The position numbers were made by a program, and so were the translations under genes. Of a stretch of 36,378 nt of DNA, positions 24,144 to 32,246 are shown one piece after another; positions within the stretch are counted from its first letter, which is position 1; each line of letters starts with the position of its first letter. The notes under the pieces are model-generated. The model searched no databases. It worked only from the letters and a program-made list of their open reading frames with translations, and had not been told where the DNA came from. This DNA comes from Asaia bogorensis (GTDB taxonomy: Bacteria; Pseudomonadota; Alphaproteobacteria; CACIAM-22H2): NCBI GenBank assembly GCA_945901855.1, contig CAMDLT010000041.1:1-36378 (forward strand), in the 5' to 3' direction.

Positions 24144-25691
24144 TTAGCTGAGGCTAATCTTGTGCAGCATGTAGCGCATCTCGAACGGATCGATGACAAG
24201 GCCCTCTACGCGCTTGTTGACCGCGACCGTGTGCTCGAACCAGGCCACGGCTGCAACAGGCGCCTCGTCGTGGATGATCTTCAGGATCTCCTTGCGCAGG
24301 GCAGCCTTGCGCGCCTCATCGAAGCTTTGAACATAGGCGTCAGCCAGTGCCTTCACGCTGTCGCGACCAGCCCAGTTGAGCGAGCCCCAGGTGGAGCGTT
24401 CACGGGTGAAATCCGGGATGATCGTGGCAATGACCTCAGGCACGTTGACATAGGTCCGGGCAAACAACGTCATCTGCATGGTCCCGGTCTGGATGGCGGT
24501 CGGAATGGCGGCGGACGGACCGGGCTCGACAGCCAGCCCCATGCCGATCGTCTTGAGCTGCGCCTGCATGGCCGTACCCATCACAGTCAGCTCTGGACGA
24601 TTGGCGATTGTCAGCATTGTGGCGGCCAACCTGACGCCATCCTTGGCGCGGACGCCATCGGCACCGCGCTTCCAGCCTGCCTCGTCCAGCAACGCGTTAG
24701 CGCCGGCGACATCGAAGGGATAGGTCGGCAGGCTGGCATCGTGCCAATCGGGGACGGCGGCGGGTAGCAACTGGGTCGCCGCCGAACCGGGATGACGAAG
24801 GATCGCGCTGGCGATGCCCTTGCGATCGATGGCCATGTTGATGGCCCGACGCACGCGGACATCGGAAAACTGCGGCGCGCTTGAGTTGAAGGCTATCGCG
24901 CGGATCCGCGGGATGGTCATGCTCTCGACCTTCATCTGACCTGCGGCGTTGATGCGTGGCGATGCGGCGGGAACGGTCGTGAAGATGATGTCCTGATCCC
25001 CCGCGATCGCGACATTGGTCCGCGTATCGCCATTGGGGATGGCGGAATAACGGACGCGGGCGACCTTCGGCATCTCGCCCCAGTAACGGTCGAAGCGCTC
25101 AAGCTCGACGACGGTCTTGCCGTCGATCAAAACGATTCGGAACGGACCGGTCGCAATGACTTTTGCCACCTTGCCGTCCGCGCCCCATGAGGCAGGTGCG
25201 AGAATGACCGCGGCATAGTCGACGAGCACAGCCGGCAGATGACTGAACGGCGTCTTTGTCTTGAGGATCAGCGTATCGCCTTCGACGCTCAGCTGATCGA
25301 GCGGAATCTGTTGCATGCTTTCGCCGGCCAGCGAACGCTGCAGGCTTGCTGCGGTCGCCTCGGCCGTGACCGGCGTACCGTCATGGAAGACAACGCCGGC
25401 ACGGATTTTGAAGCGCCATGTGAGCTTGTCGTCGTTCACCGTCCAACTCTCGGCGATACCGCCTATGAGCTTGCCATCGGGCTCGACCATCACCAGCGTC
25501 TCGGCGATCTGTAGGCGGGCCATGAGATAGCCCGTGTCGGTCGGCTCGTTGGAGGTCCACTCCCAAGGAGAGGCGACGCGCAGGACGCCTGCCGCTTGAG
25601 CGCGGCGCAACGACGGGAAACCGGCAAGCGCCGTGGCGGACACGGCAAGTGCGAGCGCCGAACGGCGCGTGAAGCTGGGTTTCGTGGTCAT
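24144..25691 (-). CDS. peptide-type ABC transporter substrate-binding protein (second system)
   Basis: A 515-residue periplasmic family-5 binding protein. From ATG 25691 the N-terminus carries a twin-arginine signal (FTRRSALALAVSATALAGFP) and a cleavage region near RAQAAG. Family segments include AESWTVNDDKLTWRFKIRAG near 100, VVFHDGTPVTAEATAASLQR near 120, ATGPFRIVLIDGKTVVELER near 200 and SDVRVRRAINMAIDRKGIAS near 285. A GAGGA ribosome-binding site lies 6 nt upstream; upstream in-frame ATGs lie in promoter DNA. It is first in the operon. The ligand is unknown; nickel-, peptide- and opine-type members share this architecture. Confidence 0.92.
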   Translation of the reverse strand: MTTKPSFTRRSALALAVSATALAGFPSLRRAQAAGVLRVASPWEWTSNEPTDTGYLMARLQIAETLVMVEPDGKLIGGIAESWTVNDDKLTWRFKIRAGVVFHDGTPVTAEATAASLQRSLAGESMQQIPLDQLSVEGDTLILKTKTPFSHLPAVLVDYAAVILAPASWGADGKVAKVIATGPFRIVLIDGKTVVELERFDRYWGEMPKVARVRYSAIPNGDTRTNVAIAGDQDIIFTTVPAASPRINAAGQMKVESMTIPRIRAIAFNSSAPQFSDVRVRRAINMAIDRKGIASAILRHPGSAATQLLPAAVPDWHDASLPTYPFDVAGANALLDEAGWKRGADGVRAKDGVRLAATMLTIANRPELTVMGTAMQAQLKTIGMGLAVEPGPSAAIPTAIQTGTMQMTLFARTYVNVPEVIATIIPDFTRERSTWGSLNWAGRDSVKALADAYVQSFDEARKAALRKEILKIIHDEAPVAAVAWFEHTVAVNKRVEGLVIDPFEMRYMLHKISLS

Positions 25692-25754
25692 GCGGGTCCT
25701 CGAAACGGTTGGCATTGGGGATTGGGTCTTGGCCATGATCTTGCAGAAACGCAA

Positions 25755-25792
25755 TGTTATAACAACCGAAACAATGTAATGGTATAACATTA
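25755..25792. promoter_or_regulatory. double operator-like palindromes upstream of the second ABC operon
   Basis: TGTTATAACA (25755-25764) is a perfect 10-bp palindrome. A near copy, TGGTATAACA, lies at 25780-25789, 25 bp away, inside the inverted repeat TAATG-N6-CATTA (25777-25792). Both fit NAATGNTATAACA. They lie 64-101 bp before the binding-protein start in AT-rich DNA and overlap TATAAC-type -10 candidates. A GntR-like dimeric repressor is plausible, but no regulator gene is adjacent. Confidence 0.5.
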
Positions 25793-25829
25793 TTTCGGTA
25801 GTCAAGGCGGTCTCGACCATAGTCAGCAA

Positions 25830-26090
25830 ATAGGCCCGTCAGGCGCGATGCGAGAGGCATGGCCATGCCGACGCGCCTCATTGCGACGAGGCCGCAATAG
25901 TGGACAGCGCCCGCGCGTTTGCAGCCGCACGGAAAACCCCACCACCGCAATCCAAAAGCCGCCACGGCAGGCTTTATATGCCACCGGCGAATTTACGAAC
26001 GAGTTCGCGAATACTGATCGCTTCAATCCCCTCGGCGCCGGCCGCGTCGGCCGGAATCCGCGAAACCCGGCCCATGAGAGCCGATTTTAA
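25830..26090. other. gene-poor stretch upstream of the second ABC operon
   Basis: No convincing gene, RNA or repeat was found here. The only open stretch that reads at all protein-like is a 33-codon minus-strand ORF (26075-25974, starting MGRVSRIPADAAGAEGIEAI and ending in FAGGI), with no recognisable ribosome-binding site or family. It could be a small peptide or a gene remnant. Confidence 0.3.
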
Positions 26091-26095
26091 ATGAA

Positions 26096-26130
26096 ATCGC
26101 ACCGCTCACCGATGGTATGAACGGTGCGAT
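26096..26130 (-). terminator. hairpin terminator downstream of the DUF4112 unit
   Basis: ATCGCACCG and CGGTGCGAT form a perfect 9-bp stem around a 17-base loop. On the minus strand it is followed by TTCATTTAAAAT, and on the plus strand by GCATTTTACG, so it could stop transcription from either side. It lies 30 bp beyond the stop of the small coupled ORF. Confidence 0.55.
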
Positions 26131-26160
26131 GCATTTTACGCTCACGGCGGGAGCTGATCG

Positions 26161-26322
26161 CTAGAGCTTCGAACTGCTCCGACAATCTGCGCGCGGAGCT
26201 GGATGACGGTCATCGACGCCGGGGCGTTTTGGCCGCACGCGCACGGGTACGGGCTGCATGGCGGGCGGGGGAAACAGCCAGCCCGCGATGCGGTCCAACA
26301 AATCCGAGACTTTGTCGTTCAC
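26161..26322 (-). CDS. small 53-residue ORF translationally coupled to the DUF4112 gene
   Basis: A GTG at 26322 overlaps the DUF4112 stop as GTGA and opens 53 codons ending in TAG at 26161, just before a hairpin terminator. The product starts with a short amphipathic/hydrophobic stretch (VSDLLDRIAGWLFPPP near residue 5), followed by a proline- and arginine-rich basic tail. No family is recognised. Support comes from coupling, position and the fit to the terminator; a short chance ORF in GC-rich DNA is the alternative. Confidence 0.4.
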   Translation of the reverse strand: MNDKVSDLLDRIAGWLFPPPAMQPVPVRVRPKRPGVDDRHPAPRADCRSSSKL

Positions 26323-26750
26323 GCCATCGCTCCTGTTGCTTTGCGATCCAGATGGTCGCGCAGCATGGCAATGTTCTTGGCATTGGCGCGCCAGAATACG
26401 TCGCCGAACCAGCCCAGCACGGGCACCGCACTGATTGCTGTGTCGATGCCGACATTGCCGAGCATGCGCAGCAATTTTCCCGTCGGCACGCCCAAGCGGC
26501 GCGCTTCCCAAATCAGATAGCCCGACACGGCCTTGGCCGCGAGCGTGCCGATGCCCGGAATGAGATTGAGGGCGGCGTCGGCCCCGATGCGGATCGACGT
26601 GCCCGGAATGCGAACCGCACTGTCGAGGGTGTGCGCAAGCGCCTCGAGCCGGGCGCGCGCTTCGGCAATGTGGCCCGTCTCGGCCCTGGCGCGGGCGTGC
26701 GACGACGGCAAAATTTCAGGATCAAAATGGACAGAATGGTGCTGCGTCAC
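26319..26750 (-). CDS. DUF4112 domain-containing protein
   Basis: A 143-residue protein matching the DUF4112 pattern from about residue 35: LDSAVRIPGTSIRIGADAAL, LIPGIGTLAAKAVSGYLIWE, GKLLRMLGNVGIDTAISAVP and VLGWFGDVFWRANAKNIAML. The family is small, probably membrane-associated (hydrophobic, glycine-rich segments near residues 58-75 and 100-120), with no established function. GTG 26750 was chosen because GGGAGAAG lies upstream; the very long open frame continuing to 27668 is antisense to the TerC gene. It is divergent from the TerC/Alx gene across a structured gap. Confidence 0.85.
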   Translation of the reverse strand: MTQHHSVHFDPEILPSSHARARAETGHIAEARARLEALAHTLDSAVRIPGTSIRIGADAALNLIPGIGTLAAKAVSGYLIWEARRLGVPTGKLLRMLGNVGIDTAISAVPVLGWFGDVFWRANAKNIAMLRDHLDRKATGAMA

Positions 26751-26782
26751 GATCTTCTCCCAAGAAAGACGGACGGCAATCG

Positions 26783-26970
26783 CCCGCCTTGAGATGGAAG
26801 AGTCCGACATCGTCGCCTGGATTTGGCGACCAGAGGGGCCCGGACCCCGATAGACAAAGAAATGGGGATATAGGGTCGGTCGTTTCAAGGCGGGATTCGC
26901 AAATATACACCCTTGAAAAAGCGGAATCCGGCGCCACATCCAAGTCATCCCCTGATCCGGGCCCCTCTGG
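26783..26970 (+). ncRNA. candidate structured leader upstream of the TerC/Alx gene
   Basis: The 291-bp gap holds several long inverted repeats. CCAGAGGGGCCCGGA (26830-26844) is a perfect 15-bp inverse of 26956-26970. CCCGCCTTGAGA (26783-26794) pairs with TTTCAAGGCGGG (26883-26894), 12 bp with one G-U. The same TTTCAAGG can instead pair with CCTTGAAA (26911-26918). GTCGCC/GGCGAC (26812-26830) makes a further hairpin. The first two helices cross, so they form either a pseudoknot or alternative states. E. coli alx is controlled by a Mn-sensing yybP-ykoY riboswitch, but the consensus loops of that class were not found here. The strand is assigned from the downstream gene only. Confidence 0.4.
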
Positions 26971-27041
26971 CGTGCGCAGTCGGCGCGATCGCGATGTCGG
27001 ATCTTTTTCGACAACCGAGCCGACATACGAGGACGTGATCC

Positions 27042-28040
27042 GTGGAATTCGCATTTCTCTACGCCGATTGGTTGGGCAAACCGGCTTGGATGTGGCTTGG
27101 CTTCATGGGTATCGTGGTGGGCCTGCTCACGCTCGATCTGGGCGTGTTGCACAAGGAAACCCGCGAGATCGAAGCCAAAGAGAGCCTGATTTTGTCGGCC
27201 GGCTATATCAGCCTCGGCCTGCTGTTCGGCGCTTGGGTCTGGTGGTATCTCGGCGCCCAGTCCGGCATGGAATACATGACCGGCTTTGCGATCGAAAAGA
27301 CGCTGGCGATGGACAATGTATTCGTCATCGCGATGATCTTTTCTTACTTTGCGATCCCGCGTCTTTACCAACACCGGGTTCTTTTCTGGGGCATCTTGGG
27401 CGTGATCGTGCTGCGTGCGATTATGATCGGCATCGGTGCGCCCATCGTCGAAAACTTTTCTTGGGTACTCTACATCTTCGCGGTGTTCCTGATCCTCACC
27501 GGCGTCAAAATGATCTACATGGGCGACAAGCAGCCCGACATTTCGACCAATCCGATGCTGCTGTGGATGAAGCGCCGCTTCAACGTGACCGAGCAACTGC
27601 ACGGCGAAAAATTTTTCGTGCAACTGCCGGACCCCAAAGCGCCGTCGGGATCGGGCAAGCTCGCGCATTTCATGACGCCGCTATTCTTGGCGCTGATCCT
27701 GATCGAGATCGCCGACGTTATCTTCGCGGTCGACTCGGTGCCCGCAATCTTCCTGATCACGACCGACCCATTCATCGTCTACACCTCGAACATCTTCGCG
27801 ATCCTGGGCTTGCGCGCGCTTTACTTCGCCCTCGCCGCGATGGTGCATCGCTTCCACTATCTCAAATACGCGCTGGCGACCCTGTTGATCTTCATCGGCT
27901 CGAAGATCTTCGTCGCCTGGGGCCTGGGCTGGGAGAAGTTCCCGCCGACCTGGGGCCTCACGATCACCGTCGCGATCCTGGCCACCGGCATCCTTTATAG
28001 CCTGTGGAAGACCAAGGACGACGGAAAAGCCGCGGCCTGA
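27042..28040 (+). CDS. TerC/Alx family integral membrane protein
   Basis: A 332-residue multi-pass membrane protein of the TerC/Alx family, with about nine hydrophobic helices. Family motifs are LLTLDLGVLHK near residue 27, AIEKTLAMDNVFVIAMIFSY near 83, and IEIADVIFAVDSVPAIFLIT near 218; the membrane-embedded aspartates in these are thought to bind or move metal ions. A periplasmic/cytoplasmic loop DPKAPSGSGKLAHFMTP interrupts the two halves. Relatives export Mn2+ (Alx) or act in tellurite resistance and metalation of secreted proteins. The GTG start has GAGGA 8 nt upstream. A strong terminator follows. Confidence 0.92.
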   Translation: MEFAFLYADWLGKPAWMWLGFMGIVVGLLTLDLGVLHKETREIEAKESLILSAGYISLGLLFGAWVWWYLGAQSGMEYMTGFAIEKTLAMDNVFVIAMIFSYFAIPRLYQHRVLFWGILGVIVLRAIMIGIGAPIVENFSWVLYIFAVFLILTGVKMIYMGDKQPDISTNPMLLWMKRRFNVTEQLHGEKFFVQLPDPKAPSGSGKLAHFMTPLFLALILIEIADVIFAVDSVPAIFLITTDPFIVYTSNIFAILGLRALYFALAAMVHRFHYLKYALATLLIFIGSKIFVAWGLGWEKFPPTWGLTITVAILATGILYSLWKTKDDGKAAA

Positions 28041-28051
28041 CGCATCGCGAC

Positions 28052-28092
28052 AACTTCGCCAACTCCTCCAAAAAAGGGGTCGGCGAAGTTTT
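28052..28092 (+). terminator. intrinsic terminator after the TerC/Alx gene
   Basis: AACTTCGCC and GGCGAAGTT form a perfect 9-bp stem, extended inward by ACTCC/GGGGT, then TTTT. It lies 12 bp after the stop codon. The left arm begins with AA preceded by few A residues, so it acts mainly in the plus direction. The rest of the 165-bp gap to the next gene holds nothing else clear. Confidence 0.75.
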
Positions 28093-28205
28093 ACGTTTGA
28101 AACTCCAAAAACAGGCGCGGGCGAAATCCTGCCATGTTTCCAATCCCTCGGCGAAACGCGGCATGAGAAGCAGTTATCCCGCGTGTAGGACGCGCGCAGC
28201 TACAA

Positions 28206-29471
28206 TCAGCCCGTCTCTGCGAGCAGCAGATAGATCGCGGCTGTCCACGAAAAAGTGCCGCCGCCGCCGGGCGTACCAGTGAGCGGGTCGAAATTCTCGC
28301 CGAAACCGACCTGCTCGATGGCGCTGCGCGTGGCCGCGAAAATCTGCTGGGCGCGCGCCGCATCGCCCGCGCGGGCAAAACCGTCCGCGATCATCCAGTT
28401 GACGACGGCCCAGACCGGTCCGCGCCAATAGCGCAGCGCTTCGAAGGCCGACGATTCGGGCGGCGTCGATGGAACGAGAACGCGCACCTGCGAACCCCAG
28501 CGATCGAGGGTGGCCCCCATCTGTGCAGCCTGTTCGGCATTCGCCGCGTCGGCATAAAGCGGCAGGAAACCTGCCGACGTCGCAACCTCGATCGGCGCAT
28601 CGGCGATCAGATCGCGCGATCCGAATAGGCCAAGCTTTGGTTGCCACAACGTAGCGAGGGCCTGTTTCATACGTGCGGCACGCTGCGCAATCTCGGCCTG
28701 CTCGGCGGCCGTGCCGAAGCGCTTGGCAAGCCCCAATAGATCCGTTTCCGCCCGCGTTAGGATGGCGTTGATCGAGATGTCGGCGACCTTGAAAGGCGCC
28801 GTTTGCCACATTCGCGCAGGCTCCCAGCCCGCGTCGCGATAGCGATCGACCAGATGGATGAAACGCTGATAGTCGATGTCGTGCGGGCGATGCCCGGCAT
28901 CGACATGGCTCGTGTCACGTCGCTTGACGACTGTTGTGGTGTTTGTTGGGACGCGCGCAAACGCCGTATCCCAGGCTGGGCTGTTGTCCATCCCGGTTTC
29001 CCACGGATGCAGCACGGCCACGAGGCCCGTCTGAAGCGGATCGCGCGCGCGCGACCACCAACGATGGCTCGCCAGAAGGTGCGGATAGATCGTCGCTGCT
29101 TTTGCCTCGGCAAGGTGCTTGTCGCGTGCCTTGCCGACAAGCCGTGCAACGGCCGAGGCAAGCACCGGCGGTTGCGTGATGCCGGATGTCGGCGGCACGT
29201 GGCGTGTACCCCATACGTCGGGGCCGGGAAAATACTGGTCGCTCGCGGTGTGGAATACGATATGCGGCACCATGCCGTCGTCCCACTGACCTTTCAGCAG
29301 GCTTTCAACCTCGCGCCATGCGGCCGACTCGTCGAATGTCTGCCAGCCCATTGCGACGAAGGCCGAGTCCCAGTTCCACTGGAATGGATAGAGCCGGGCC
29401 GTCGGCACAGTGTAGCCGCCCTTGTCGTTGGCGCGCAGAATGGCCTGCGCCTTTTCGATATTCGCGTTCAT
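28206..29471 (-). CDS. GH63-like glycosidase, probable mannosyl-/glucosylglycerate hydrolase type
   Basis: A 421-residue (alpha/alpha)6-barrel glycosidase of the MGH1-like/GH63 group. Signature stretches are RLYPFQWNWDSAFVAMGWQT near residue 26, DGMVPHIVFH near 65, PTSGITQPPV near 94, HPWETGMDNSPAWD at 155-168 and GENFDPLTG at 391-399. By family comparison D162 and E392 are the likely catalytic acids. Characterised relatives hydrolyse mannosylglycerate or glucosylglycerate. No signal peptide is seen, so it acts on imported substrate in the cytosol. It is last in the sugar ABC operon, overlapping the ATPase stop as ATGA. A general alpha-glucosidase role is the alternative. Confidence 0.85.
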   Translation of the reverse strand: MNANIEKAQAILRANDKGGYTVPTARLYPFQWNWDSAFVAMGWQTFDESAAWREVESLLKGQWDDGMVPHIVFHTASDQYFPGPDVWGTRHVPPTSGITQPPVLASAVARLVGKARDKHLAEAKAATIYPHLLASHRWWSRARDPLQTGLVAVLHPWETGMDNSPAWDTAFARVPTNTTTVVKRRDTSHVDAGHRPHDIDYQRFIHLVDRYRDAGWEPARMWQTAPFKVADISINAILTRAETDLLGLAKRFGTAAEQAEIAQRAARMKQALATLWQPKLGLFGSRDLIADAPIEVATSAGFLPLYADAANAEQAAQMGATLDRWGSQVRVLVPSTPPESSAFEALRYWRGPVWAVVNWMIADGFARAGDAARAQQIFAATRSAIEQVGFGENFDPLTGTPGGGGTFSWTAAIYLLLAETG

Positions 29472-30520
29472 TTCGGTCCTTCAATCGCGCGGCCGTTGGC
29501 CGCATCCATCCAGCAAATGCGCCCCGCGATCGGGGCGAGATAAAGCGTTTCGCCGACCGCAACGTCGCGTTCGCCCGCATAGACGACGCGCATCTGCTGG
29601 CCGTGCGCATTGCCGGTGAGCAGCGCATGGGCGCCCAGCGGCTCGACCACGCGCACCTCGAACGGCAGGCCCGTCTCGGGGGTCGCGGGCAGCAGATCCT
29701 CGGCGCGCACGCCCATCACGATTTCGCCGCCGCTGCGCGGACAGGCGAGCTTCAATGTGCCGATCGCAACGGCACCGTCGACCGCCTGGCAGCGCAGGAA
29801 ATTCATCGGCGGCGCACCCACGAACGAGCCCACGAAGACCGTCGCAGGCGTGCGATAGACCGCCATCGGCGGTGCGAGCTGTTCGATGCGGCCGTCATGC
29901 ATGACCGCGATGCGGTCGGCGAGCCCCATCGCCTCGGTCTGGTCGTGCGTCACGTAGAGCGTCGTCGTGCCCGCTTCGCGCAGCACGGCTTTGAGCTCGG
30001 CGCGCATCTCCATGCGCAGCAGCGCGTCGAGATTGGACAAAGGCTCGTCCATCAGCAGCACGCTGGGTTCGACTGCAAGTGCACGCGCGACGGCCACGCG
30101 CTGGCGCTGGCCGCCGGAAAGCTGGCCCGGATGGCGTGCGAGCAGATGCTCGATATGCATGAGACCCGCCGCGCGCTGGACTTGCTGGTCGACCCTGGCG
30201 CGGTCGGCCTTCGCCATGCGCAGGCCGAAGGCGATGTTCTCGAACACGGTCATGTGCGGGAACACCGCATAGTTCTGGAACACCATCGCAAGCTTGCGCT
30301 CGCGCGGCGGCAGATCGCTGACGTCGCGCCCGCCCACAAGAATGCGGCCCGACGTGCGCGTCTCGAGCCCCGCTACGATGCGCAGCAGCGTCGTCTTGCC
30401 GCAGCCCGACGGACCCAGCAAAGCTACGAATTCGCCGTCTTCGACGTTGAGCGAGAGCTCCTTGAGCGCCGCCATGCTCCCGAAGCTTTTGCGAACATTT
30501 TCGATCGCGATGCCGGCCAT
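29468..30520 (-). CDS. sugar ABC transporter ATP-binding protein, MalK/UgpC type
   Basis: A 350-residue CUT1-type ATPase. Walker A is GPSGCGKTT at residues 36-44; LSGGQRQRVAVARAL and Walker B LLMDEPLSNLD follow, then THDQTEAMGLADRIAVMHDG. The C-terminal TOBE/regulatory domain contains FVGSFVGAPPMNFL and MGVRAEDLLP. A GAGGAAA site lies upstream of ATG 30520; the open frame that continues to 31390 overlaps the permease gene. The operon order is regulator, binding protein, two permeases, ATPase, hydrolase. Confidence 0.94.
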   Translation of the reverse strand: MAGIAIENVRKSFGSMAALKELSLNVEDGEFVALLGPSGCGKTTLLRIVAGLETRTSGRILVGGRDVSDLPPRERKLAMVFQNYAVFPHMTVFENIAFGLRMAKADRARVDQQVQRAAGLMHIEHLLARHPGQLSGGQRQRVAVARALAVEPSVLLMDEPLSNLDALLRMEMRAELKAVLREAGTTTLYVTHDQTEAMGLADRIAVMHDGRIEQLAPPMAVYRTPATVFVGSFVGAPPMNFLRCQAVDGAVAIGTLKLACPRSGGEIVMGVRAEDLLPATPETGLPFEVRVVEPLGAHALLTGNAHGQQMRVVYAGERDVAVGETLYLAPIAGRICWMDAANGRAIEGPK

Positions 30521-30528
30521 GGGTTTCC

Positions 30529-31332
30529 TCAGCGGTTGGCGATGCCCCACATCGCGAACAGATAGCGACGCACGGCGAAGATGAACACGACCGACGGCAG
30601 GATCAGCACGAGCCCGCCGGCGAAACGGAAATGCAGCGGCGATTCCGAGAGTACCGTCAGCAGATAGGCGGTGAGTGTGCGCTCGCGCACCGTGAGAACG
30701 GAGGCGGCGAACACCTCGTTCCACGAGATCACGAACGCGAACAGGCCGGTTGCCGCTATGCCGGGGAAAGCCAGCGGCAGCACGATTTTGACGAAGGCCT
30801 GCAGCCGCGTACAGCCGAAGATCCAGGCCGCCTCCTCGAGTTCGCGCGGAATACCGACGAACAGGCTCGACGTGACGAGGGCCGCAAACGGCAGTGCGAG
30901 TGCGGTGTGGACCAGTGCCACGCCGAGCGTCGTGTCGTAGAGGCCCCAGCGGATGAACGCGACCGTCAGCGGCAATGCAAGGATCGCGATCGGAAAGGCG
31001 CGCGTGAGCAGAATGAGCAGCCGGTAGGCATTCTGGCCGCGGAAGGAAAAGCGTGCGAGCGCGTATCCGGCGGGCGTGCCGAGCAACGTTGCGAACACCA
31101 TCGTCATCGCGGCGGCGGTCACGCTGTTCCACAACGCCTTGCCGACACCTTCGATGCGCAAGAACAGCGCGAGCGCCGAAAACGTGAATTCGGGCGGCAG
31201 CACCGATTTGGGCCACAGGAACACGCCCTGTCGCCCGCCGATCGCGCCGGCCGCAATGAGCCAGATCGGCACGAGCACCCAGGCGCACATCGTCGCAACA
31301 CCGGCCCAGAACAGGAGGCTGCGCGGGCGCAT
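30529..31332 (-). CDS. sugar ABC transporter permease, MalG/UgpE type
   Basis: A 267-residue CUT1 permease with six predicted helices, beginning RPRSLLFWAGVATMCAWVLV. The family EAA loop is ELEEAAWIFGCTRLQAFVKI near residue 175, followed by VLPLAFPGIAATGLFAFVISWNE split across the next helix. The ATG at 31332 overlaps the preceding stop by one base (TGATG), and the frame upstream is antisense-free but belongs to the other permease. It pairs with the MalF-type protein to form the membrane channel. Confidence 0.93.
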   Translation of the reverse strand: MRPRSLLFWAGVATMCAWVLVPIWLIAAGAIGGRQGVFLWPKSVLPPEFTFSALALFLRIEGVGKALWNSVTAAAMTMVFATLLGTPAGYALARFSFRGQNAYRLLILLTRAFPIAILALPLTVAFIRWGLYDTTLGVALVHTALALPFAALVTSSLFVGIPRELEEAAWIFGCTRLQAFVKIVLPLAFPGIAATGLFAFVISWNEVFAASVLTVRERTLTAYLLTVLSESPLHFRFAGGLVLILPSVVFIFAVRRYLFAMWGIANR

Positions 31333-32237
31333 CAAAGCCGCGCCTCCGGCTTGACGCGCAGCACGCGCAGATAGACTGCCGTTGCCGCAAGCGAGATCGC
31401 CATCACGACGACGGCATAGGCGGCGGCGACCGCATAGCTCTGGTTTTCGAACTGCCAGACATAGGCCTCGCTGACGAGCACCGGAAAATTCCGGCCGCCC
31501 AGCGCAAAGACGACTGCAAACACCTCGAATGCCAGCACCGTGCGCAGGATGAGCGCCGTCTGCAGGCTCGGCTTGAGCAGGGGCAAGGTCACGCGCGTGA
31601 AACGCTGCCAGGGCGTGGCACCGAATATCTCGGCGGCCTCGCCGTATTCTTTGGGAATCAGGCCGAAGCCCGCAACTACGATCACGAGCACGATCGCCGT
31701 GGCGCGCCACACCTCCGCCAGCACGATCGCGACGAACAGCGTGACCGGCGTTTCGTAGGAGAGCCAGCCGGTCGGTCCGTCGATGAGGCCGAGCGCAAAA
31801 AGCGCGCTGTTGACGTAGCCGCGGTCGGTCAGCAACGCGAGCCAGACGAGACCTGCGGCAAGATCCGACACCCCCATCGGGATCGTCCAGACCCACAGAA
31901 TCATTTCGCGGCCGCGCGATATTTTGGTGAGCATCTGCGCCAAGCCGAGGGCAAGTGCTATCTGCAGCGGCACCACGACGCCCACGAGCAGAAACGTGTT
32001 GCCCAGCGCCGAGGCGAAATTGAGGTCGCCCGCCATGCGGCGGTAGTTGTCGAACGAGAATCCTTCCGCCGTGCGCAGCGACAAGAGCATCGTCTCGGCG
32101 AGCGGATACAAAAAGAACGCCGCCAGGAAAATCACCGACGGTGCCAGCAGCAGATAGGGCAGATAAGCGGGGCGCGCTTGCATGTGCGTTCGGTCGGCGA
32201 GGGTGCGGGCGGAACCGGCAAGCGGCTCCGTCCGCAC
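31332..32237 (-). CDS. sugar ABC transporter permease, MalF/UgpA type
   Basis: A CUT1 permease of 301 residues from GTG 32237, or 283 from ATG 32183, which begins MQARPAYLPYLLLAPSVIFL and resembles usual family N-termini. Neither start has an ideal ribosome-binding site; AAGAG abuts the GTG. Six helices are predicted. The EAA loop is EYGEAAEIFGATPWQRFTRV near residue 197, followed by TLPLLKPSLQTALILR. It lies 9 bp after the binding-protein stop. Confidence 0.92.
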   Translation of the reverse strand: MRTEPLAGSARTLADRTHMQARPAYLPYLLLAPSVIFLAAFFLYPLAETMLLSLRTAEGFSFDNYRRMAGDLNFASALGNTFLLVGVVVPLQIALALGLAQMLTKISRGREMILWVWTIPMGVSDLAAGLVWLALLTDRGYVNSALFALGLIDGPTGWLSYETPVTLFVAIVLAEVWRATAIVLVIVVAGFGLIPKEYGEAAEIFGATPWQRFTRVTLPLLKPSLQTALILRTVLAFEVFAVVFALGGRNFPVLVSEAYVWQFENQSYAVAAAYAVVVMAISLAATAVYLRVLRVKPEARL

Positions 32238-32246
32238 CTCTTGCGC

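Noticed and set aside
26830..26970. 141-bp MITE bounded by 15-bp perfect terminal inverted repeats
   Set aside because: No target-site duplication is visible at the ends, no second copy was seen in the window, and the other helices cross the supposed boundary; a structured leader explains more. A genome-wide copy search would settle it.
26751..27041. Canonical yybP-ykoY manganese riboswitch
   Set aside because: The expected consensus loops were not found by eye, although the downstream gene type fits; only a covariance-model search could confirm it.
26751..27668. Upstream extension of the DUF4112 frame to 27668
   Set aside because: It is antisense to the TerC/Alx gene, and a ribosome-binding site supports GTG 26750.
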